A stretch of DNA of 10,821 nucleotides from an uncultured Solobacterium sp. (lineage in GTDB: Bacteria; Bacillota_I; Bacilli_A; Erysipelotrichales; Erysipelotrichaceae). The position numbers and the translations under genes are program-made. The DNA is taken from contig URYK01000066.1 in assembly GCA_900552125.1 (NCBI GenBank), positions 1 through 10,821 on the forward strand. Direction: 5' to 3'. Shown piece after piece: positions 6,389 to 10,821 of the stretch. Under the pieces are notes generated by a model. The model was given only the letters and a program-made list of their open reading frames with translations, ran no database searches and was not told where the DNA came from. Position 1 is the stretch's first letter, and each line of letters begins with the position of its first letter.

Positions 6389-7185
6389 ATGACAACCTTT
6401 TTAATTATTCCGATTCGGTCTTCCAAATCTAAGAACTTCACTCCTGGATTTATTATGGTCTTACATACCTTCGGTCGCGATTTAAAATGGAATCCTCATA
6501 TCCATTGTCTCATCTCCGAAGGCGGATACAGTGATGATGGCTTTTGGCGGAATATCTCTCACTTTAATTACACTTATCTCCGCAATGCTTTTCGCATTGC
6601 TCTGTTAAATGAAACGGAACACAAAACGGTTCTTCTTTCAAAAGAGTAAAAACCGCTTGCTATAAGGATTACAAAGAAGGTTTTTACGTCTATGCAAAAC
6701 CAAACAAATGCAATCCGAATTCTGTGATTAAATATATTGGCCGCTACCTTGGTCGCCCTGTTATCGCCACTTCCAGAATTGATAGCTATGATGGCGACAA
6801 TGTTACTTTTCACTATAATCGGCATGAAGATGATAAATATGTGGTCGAAACAATTCCCGCAATTGATTTCATAAAACGCTTGATCCGACACATTCCTGAA
6901 AAACATTTCAAAATGATTCGATATGGTGGCATCTATGCTCGCCATCGCAAAATAGATAAACACTTGCACCGGGCAATTTCAAAAGAAAAACATCCTTTTT
7001 TTCGTAGTTACCACCAATGACGTCTATCCATTCTTTCTTCTTTTGGATATGATCCTCTTGAGTGTCCTTATTGTAAACACAAAATGGAAGTCCTTGAACT
7101 TTACCATGACCACCAGCGTGTCTCCCTCGAAGAAATGTACGAGAAAGCAATGTCCAAATCTCGTGGAAAGCGTTCTTCTGCATGA
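6389..7185 (+). pseudogene. decayed IS91-like (HUH, Y2) transposase, 5'-truncated, frameshifted, with a nonsense codon
   Basis: IS91-type transposases nick single strands with an HUH site and two Tyr for rolling-circle transposition. The first piece (frame of 6389, to TAA 6647-6649) has GFIMVLHTFGRD and the HUH motif PHIHCL (H-I-H at 6497-6505). Reading resumes one base back, as if one A were lost near 6617-6621, with SSFKRVKTACYKD, and reaches the catalytic YxxxY (YIGRY, 6733-6747). A TGA at 7018-7020 replaces what is probably a conserved Trp (SYHQ-stop-RLSIL). After it the same frame runs on through a CPYC zinc knuckle to SRGKRSSA and the natural TGA at 7183-7185. The N-terminal part, normally with a zinc-binding domain, is absent, and the first ATG has no SD. 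Homology clearly begins around 6425. The two catalytic motifs are in different frames, so it is inactive. Confidence 0.88.
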
Positions 7186-7198
7186 GCTGTCATCTTTA

Positions 7199-7207
7199 TG
7201 ATATAAT
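7199..7207 (+). promoter_or_regulatory. extended -10 promoter of the small acidic ORF
   Basis: TGATATAAT is a perfect TATAAT (7202-7207) with TG one base upstream. No good -35 lies 16-18 bases away, as is common for extended -10 promoters. Transcription would start near 7213-7215, inside the loop of the small hairpin that covers the SD. Confidence 0.5.
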
Positions 7208-7221
7208 CCTCTAAAAAGAGG
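7208..7221 (+). promoter_or_regulatory. small hairpin covering the SD of the acidic ORF
   Basis: CCTCT (7208-7212) pairs with AGAGG (7217-7221) around AAAA. The 3' arm overlaps the SD GAGGAG (7218-7223). A transcript from the local promoter would lack most of the 5' arm, while read-through RNA would carry it whole. Confidence 0.4.
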
Positions 7222-7232
7222 AGAATCAAACA

Positions 7233-7406
7233 ATGAGCACTGATATCGAGACACTGCGCAAAAAATATATGGAGAATCCACCAGAAGGAATGACATCTCA
7301 GGACATTCGCTCTATGAGCGAAGATGATCTTCTGGATATAGATTACTTCTTAAATGACGATGAACTTGATGATGATTTCGGCAAAGAAGGTTTTTATCTC
7401 TTCTAA
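7233..7406 (+). CDS. 57-residue acidic protein accompanying IS91-like transposase
   Basis: This complete short ORF (MSTDIETLRKKYMENPPEGM..., ending FGKEGFYLF) has GAGGAG (7218-7223) nine bases before ATG, its own extended -10 and a strong terminator after it. The C-terminal half is very acidic (SEDDLLD, LNDDELDDD). It has no Cys, His cluster or membrane segment. It lies 47 bases after the transposase and in the same direction. I recall similar small proteins next to intact copies of this transposase in Lachnospiraceae, but no function is known to me. Unlike the transposase it shows no lesion. It could be an accessory or regulatory protein of the element. Its acidity would also fit a DNA-mimic type protein, which is only a guess. 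Confidence 0.65.
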   Translation: MSTDIETLRKKYMENPPEGMTSQDIRSMSEDDLLDIDYFLNDDELDDDFGKEGFYLF

Positions 7407-7427
7407 TTCCAGAATCATCTGTTTGCC

Positions 7428-7454
7428 ACGCCCGCTTCCACGCGGGCGTTTCTT
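7428..7454 (+). terminator. terminator after the small acidic ORF
   Basis: ACGCCCGC (7428-7435) and GCGGGCGT (7442-7449) form a perfect 8-bp GC-rich stem with loop TTCCAC, followed by TTCTT. It lies 22 bases beyond the stop. Confidence 0.8.
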
Positions 7455-7490
7455 AATTCAAGAGAGCGCCGTAGGCGGTCTTTCCTATTA

Positions 7491-7529
7491 AAAAATAAAG
7501 CAGGGAGTCGGCGCTTGGTCCGCTCCCTG
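7491..7529 (-). terminator. terminator of the SIR2 (DSR-like) gene
   Basis: Read on the minus strand, CAGGGAG-CGG pairs with CCG-A-CTCCCTG (10 bp with one bulged base) around an 8-base loop. It is followed by C and TTTATTTTTT. It starts 25 bases after the SIR2 stop codon. Confidence 0.82.
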
Positions 7530-7553
7530 TCAAAATTAATTGGATTCTTCATT

Positions 7554-10469
7554 TTATGCAAAACTTCTTAGCTCATCATCATTCAATAACAAACCATATA
7601 CTATTTTTTGCTGATCCCTTGTTTCTACACCCATGTCAAAAAGATTTTTCAAATTCTCTGAAAGCAACTCATCTTTATGAGATATAAAATAATCTTTATA
7701 TAATGGGGAGTAAATAAGATTTTGCCACATATAATTGCTAGTATCTATGTGTGAATAATCATAATCATTAGGATTTAGCATAAACTGTAAATACTCCGAA
7801 TAATGTTCATACGGTTTCAATAAAGTCAAATCAACATTAAAACCAATTAGTTTTAAAATAATACATTCTTCAATAGACGTCGTAAGCCAATCAGGATAAG
7901 TACGCATTCCCGGCTTTTCTTTACGCCTTTTATCCTCATTTTTTATAGTATCAATAAATCTATTGATTACTGTATCACTATAAGGAAGTATTTTTTCTAT
8001 AAGCAAATCAAAGAGAAATTCAGTACGAATTAACTCAAGATTGCTATTTAAAAAACCTTTATATTTCTCTATCGGTAAAATATGTCGAAATAAAACAATT
8101 CTTCTTATTTTTTTGCTTTTATCTTCTATTAATTCAATATTTGTAATAAGACGATTTTTTGTTTCATCTTTAGCATATAAAGAAAGATTCTTTATCACTC
8201 TTGAAAGCATCATGCTATGTCTTTCTTCGATTACCGGATAAACCTCTTCCAAAAGTATAGTATCAAGTAAATTCCCTTTTATCTCATTTGCATATTCAAC
8301 CTTCATAGTATTCACAAGATAATTTAAGCCTTCAAACAAATCTGAGGCTATTCCTGGACTGTCCTTTACTACTTCTGTGAACATATTTGTAAATATATTC
8401 ATAAGCACTTTCTTACTATTGTTATCCAGTTCTACCAAACATACAATAATATGAAAATTATACAGATACTCTATCCATTTTCTATGTTTAAATCTTACAA
8501 AACTGGCACACAAATTTTTATACTTTTGAATAATATCATTTTCATTTTCAATTTCTAAAAACTGGACTGAATACTTCTCTAGTAGTGCTTTTAATGATTT
8601 TGGTGTTATATATTTTATGAACATATCAAAATCAATTTCGTTAATCGGATAATGCCTACGGTCTGTTGGAATAAACACAGTATCTGGTTCAACAGCAGCA
8701 ATTGGAGAATATGAACACATTATTGCTTTTAAATAATAAATTAAATAATTTTTAGGTTCTGCAAAATAGTCGAATGGCAAGAAATTCTTTTTAAAGAAAA
8801 AATAATAATCGTAAGCATATGCCTGGATATCCCATATATATGTATAACTATGTCCAGAATACCAAGTATTACTGTTATACTTATATCTTTCTTCTTGTTT
8901 TTCGACTAATTCACTCATTTTTAACATATTTTTTGCAGATGACTCAAAAAGCTTTTTTAGATAATTTATTGCACTATGGTATTTTATAGGAACAGTATTA
9001 AATAGTTGTTCCAATTCCTTAGTTTTGGAATCTTGTCTATTAAATAGTGTTATTGTGGCCACACGAACACGCATTTTATGAAGGAGGATTGCAATATAAT
9101 CATCTGATGCAATGGTAGAAGCCTCCATCTCAATGATTTTTTCAAGTTCAGCATCACAATTGCCCACCAAATGATAATAGTATATTTTTTCATCTGTGTC
9201 TGAACATGCTTGTACTTGTTTTAATAGTTCTACGTAATCATTATTAAGATATAACTGAAAACTGGTATTCTCTTCTGTTATTAAAGGAATACTTTGGCTT
9301 AAGTCATCTTCAAACAAGTGGATTGCAGTTAATCCAGCTCTTTGGAACGTATCTATTATTCCCTGTACATTATTAACAATAAGCGCAGCAATTTGCTCAT
9401 ACCATTCCTTATCATAAAATACTAGTTCCGTACTCATAAAAGTAGTATGACCTAAAGGTTGAACTTGAATTAAATCTTCAAAAGAAACCTTTCTATATGA
9501 TTCTAGCACATGGTACTTTTCAATCAATATCTCAGATAGTGGGATATATTGTTGAAATATTTTCGAATCCGTTATACATCTTAGAAACGAAAAGAGCTTT
9601 TGGCCTGTTGGATTTGTAAGTGATACAGGTATAGACACTTTTTCCATTAAATTATCTGGCAATGAAGACAAATCAACCACAAAAATACTTTTATCTTCAA
9701 GTCGCACTCTCTCATATTCAGATGGTGCTTCTGAACTTACCAAGAAATTAGAAGGTCTTTCAGCCACACCATAAAATTTTCTAAAATAATTAATCCAACC
9801 AATAATTAAATTCAAATTATAATCGTTTAAAGAATACCCTAAAAACACAAATGTATGATTAACAAGAAGCGAACGTATAAAAGTACTGATCAATGTGTGT
9901 TTCTGCTCATAGTCAAGGTAATCACTTTCTTTCAAAACTATTGAGTTTGGTACCTTTAAATCTCCATGCATTTTTATAATATAACGCTCATTTGATTTTG
10001 ACAACAAATCGCTATCCTGAGATACAACTGTATAAAGCTGTGCATTCAAATTCGCAGAATCTTCTAAAAGTGAATCATAATTTGTTGTTATAATATGATG
10101 AGGTAAAAGATTAAAGATTTCATCATCTATTGAGTTTGACATCTTGCCAGAGCTCAGCGTATTTTGAATCAAATTATAATACTCGGTATTATTATCTGAT
10201 GTATCTTTCTGATAATAATATTCCGGAATCCGAAGGAACTCATCCTGCGTAAATGCATAACGTTCTTCACAATCCGTTTCTGGACAAATTTCTTTTCTTT
10301 TTTTGCAAAAATCACATCTATCATAACCAATTTTGTCTGCAATTATTTTTATCAATTCCCACCAAGTGGGAACATTTGAGTTTTTAGAAACTCCTGCTCC
10401 CACAAAAACAATTAGCTGATTGTTTTCTTGTGCCTTCTTTATTGTTTTAATTGATTCTATCCAATCCAT
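7554..10469 (-). CDS. SIR2-domain anti-phage NADase, DSR1/DSR2-like
   Basis: The protein has 971 residues. Residues 1 to about 280 are a SIR2 domain: GAGVS 24-28, TTNYDSLLED 128-137 (N130), KMHGD 166-170 (H168, the expected catalytic His) and LGYSLNDYN 210-218. In DSR-type proteins this domain hydrolyses NAD+ after phage sensing, stopping the infected cell. The remaining 690 residues look helical, with no motif I know, and end with a block LNPNDYDY (898-905). From memory this block, plus FLRIPEYYY (78-86) and the VLKESDYLDYEQ region, resembles Bacillus DSR2. The length is also close to DSR2 (about 1,000 aa). Unlike the DSR2 I recall, there is a Cys4 cluster C52-x2-C55-x6-C62-x4-C67 near the NAD pocket. 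I chose ATG 10467-10469 over a TTG at 10482-10484 because GGAG (10479-10482) lies nine bases before the ATG and overlaps the TTG itself. It is a single gene with its own promoter and terminator. It could instead be another long SIR2 defence family. Confidence 0.88.
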   Translation of the reverse strand: MDWIESIKTIKKAQENNQLIVFVGAGVSKNSNVPTWWELIKIIADKIGYDRCDFCKKRKEICPETDCEERYAFTQDEFLRIPEYYYQKDTSDNNTEYYNLIQNTLSSGKMSNSIDDEIFNLLPHHIITTNYDSLLEDSANLNAQLYTVVSQDSDLLSKSNERYIIKMHGDLKVPNSIVLKESDYLDYEQKHTLISTFIRSLLVNHTFVFLGYSLNDYNLNLIIGWINYFRKFYGVAERPSNFLVSSEAPSEYERVRLEDKSIFVVDLSSLPDNLMEKVSIPVSLTNPTGQKLFSFLRCITDSKIFQQYIPLSEILIEKYHVLESYRKVSFEDLIQVQPLGHTTFMSTELVFYDKEWYEQIAALIVNNVQGIIDTFQRAGLTAIHLFEDDLSQSIPLITEENTSFQLYLNNDYVELLKQVQACSDTDEKIYYYHLVGNCDAELEKIIEMEASTIASDDYIAILLHKMRVRVATITLFNRQDSKTKELEQLFNTVPIKYHSAINYLKKLFESSAKNMLKMSELVEKQEERYKYNSNTWYSGHSYTYIWDIQAYAYDYYFFFKKNFLPFDYFAEPKNYLIYYLKAIMCSYSPIAAVEPDTVFIPTDRRHYPINEIDFDMFIKYITPKSLKALLEKYSVQFLEIENENDIIQKYKNLCASFVRFKHRKWIEYLYNFHIIVCLVELDNNSKKVLMNIFTNMFTEVVKDSPGIASDLFEGLNYLVNTMKVEYANEIKGNLLDTILLEEVYPVIEERHSMMLSRVIKNLSLYAKDETKNRLITNIELIEDKSKKIRRIVLFRHILPIEKYKGFLNSNLELIRTEFLFDLLIEKILPYSDTVINRFIDTIKNEDKRRKEKPGMRTYPDWLTTSIEECIILKLIGFNVDLTLLKPYEHYSEYLQFMLNPNDYDYSHIDTSNYMWQNLIYSPLYKDYFISHKDELLSENLKNLFDMGVETRDQQKIVYGLLLNDDELRSFA

Positions 10470-10478
10470 TATCTGTTT

Positions 10479-10482
10479 CTCC
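10479..10482 (-). promoter_or_regulatory. ribosome binding site deciding the SIR2 start
   Basis: Minus-strand TTTGGAGAAA provides GGAG nine bases upstream of ATG 10467-10469. The longer reading frame's TTG codon (10482-10484) shares a base with this SD and has none of its own, so the five extra residues are not translated. Confidence 0.75.
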
Positions 10483-10519
10483 AAAACTATATCTTACCTA
10501 CATATGAATTTCTGTTTCA

Positions 10520-10549
10520 AGTATATCATTTTTCTGCTTATGTTATCAA
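10520..10549 (-). promoter_or_regulatory. promoter of the SIR2 gene with extended -10
   Basis: On the minus strand TTGATA (10544-10549, 5 of 6 matches), an 18-base spacer and TATACT (10520-10525) with TGA directly before it form the promoter. The -10 region, including flanking bases, is identical to that of the mcrBC promoter over AAATGATATACT. Confidence 0.65.
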
Positions 10550-10593
10550 ACAATCACTCTCCTTTTTTTCCTTCTTCCAGTTGTATCCTTCCG

Positions 10594-10613
10594 ATTAGGA
10601 ATAAAACCCTAAT
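10594..10613. repeat. 6-bp inverted repeat between two genes
   Basis: ATTAGG (10594-10599) and CCTAAT (10608-10613) form a short stem, extended by a possible wobble pair. There is no T-run after it on either strand, so a terminator for the upstream minus-strand gene is doubtful. No gene is visible in 10470-10666. Confidence 0.3.
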
Positions 10614-10666
10614 ATATTGAGATCTACAAGACTTTAACCACTTACTTTCTATGACTCATTGTGTTT

Positions 10667-10821
10667 CTAATCATCAATTATTTCCCAGTGTCCATTGGAA
10701 CCACGACCAATAAATCGGACAATACCTATATCTTTGATGTGACGTTTTACAGTCTTGGAACTTATTCCTAACGTCATTGCCATTTTTTCTGTACTGATTT
10801 TATTATCCTTTTTTATCATAT
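10667..10821 (-). CDS. C-terminal winged-helix end of a regulator (partial, runs off the window)
   Basis: About 51 codons are visible, ending ...SNGHWEIIDD and TAG at 10667-10669. The visible part is a helix-turn-helix (KISTEKMAMTLGISSKTVKRH) followed by a wing (RFIGRGSNGHWEII). This is the usual C-terminus of AlbA_2/ATP-binding-type regulators and resembles the end of the AlbA_2 gene at 5005 (wing GKGRGTKYIIK). The ATG at 10817-10819 has no visible SD and the frame stays open to the edge, so I treat it as an internal Met. It precedes the SIR2 gene on the same strand with a 197-base gap that holds the SIR2 promoter, so co-transcription is possible but not required. The N-terminal domains cannot be seen. 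Confidence 0.7.
   Translation of the reverse strand, partial: MIKKDNKISTEKMAMTLGISSKTVKRHIKDIGIVRFIGRGSNGHWEIIDD

Larger units (their letters stand above)
6408..7480 (+). mobile_element. remnant of an IS91-like element
   Basis: The remnant is the broken transposase, the small downstream ORF and its GC-rich terminator. A short CGCC-GTA-GGCG hairpin (7467-7477) and a CAAG (7458-7461) follow. IS91-family elements favour GAAC/CAAG target motifs and have hairpins near their ends, so the right end may be close to here. The left end is lost or not recognisable. The boundaries are approximate. Confidence 0.55.

Noticed and set aside
6724..7020. 98-codon plus-strand frame as a stand-alone gene
   Set aside because: It is the middle of the transposase: it contains the YxxxY motif, has no SD, and continues the frame both upstream and past the TGA.
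7018..7020. TGA read through as selenocysteine or Trp
   Set aside because: The other genes use the normal code, no recoding hairpin is evident and the same gene has a frameshift, so simple decay is sufficient.
6574..7296. Overlapping minus-strand open frames opposite the transposase remnant
   Set aside because: They are shadows of the transposase coding strand, with no SD and no recognisable motif.
10470..10484. TTG start at 10482-10484 giving the SIR2 protein five extra residues
   Set aside because: The TTG overlaps the GGAG that serves the ATG at 10467-10469 and has no SD of its own.
1..10821. CRISPR array, tRNA or rRNA gene
   Set aside because: I saw no regularly spaced repeats, no cloverleaf-like sequence with a TTCGA-type arm and no rRNA-like stretch on either strand.

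Overview
The window looks like a piece of a chromosomal defence island from a low-GC Firmicute, most likely a gut Clostridia/Lachnospiraceae relative. That guess rests on the AT-rich DNA, strong purine-rich Shine-Dalgarno (SD) sites, T-tailed hairpin terminators and an IS91-like transposase remnant of a type I associate with Lachnospiraceae. No database search was possible. Family names come from motifs and remembered relatives.

Layout: (1) Positions 1-166 are a regulatory leader with two candidate promoters. (2) 167-3309, plus strand, is a two-gene McrB/McrC type IV restriction operon with a 4-base overlap (ATGA). (3) A bidirectional terminator (3320-3347) separates it from a convergent AbiH-family abortive-infection gene (3362-4471, minus). 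(4) A 533-base gap (4472-5004) holds no full gene. It contains a minus-strand terminator, an 11-base tandem repeat and an SD plus 12-codon stub that looks like the start of a low-molecular-weight tyrosine phosphatase gene. (5) 5005-6258, minus, is an AlbA_2/Schlafen-type putative DNA-binding regulator with its own promoter, whose -35 lies inside a 16-bp inverted repeat. (6) 6389-7185, plus, is a decayed IS91-like (HUH, Y2) transposase with a frameshift and a nonsense codon. It is followed by an intact small acidic ORF (7233-7406) and its terminator. (7) 7554-10469, minus, is a 971-residue SIR2-domain protein resembling the DSR1/DSR2 anti-phage NADases. (8) 10667 to the window end, minus, is the C-terminal winged-helix end of another regulator-like gene.

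How the genes may work together: McrBC would cut incoming modified DNA, while AbiH and the SIR2 protein would be second-line, cell-sacrificing responses. Both of the latter carry the same motif order (GxG near residue 24, NY[D/T]xLL, HG, GxSLxxxD), so both may use a nucleotide-binding Rossmann-like fold. The two strongest promoters, in front of mcrB and the SIR2 gene, share the same extended -10 region. I did not find an entirely new system. The most interesting points are the Cys4 insertion in the SIR2 protein, the AbiH/SIR2 motif parallel, the recombination-scar signals around the AlbA_2 gene and the operator-like palindrome at its promoter.
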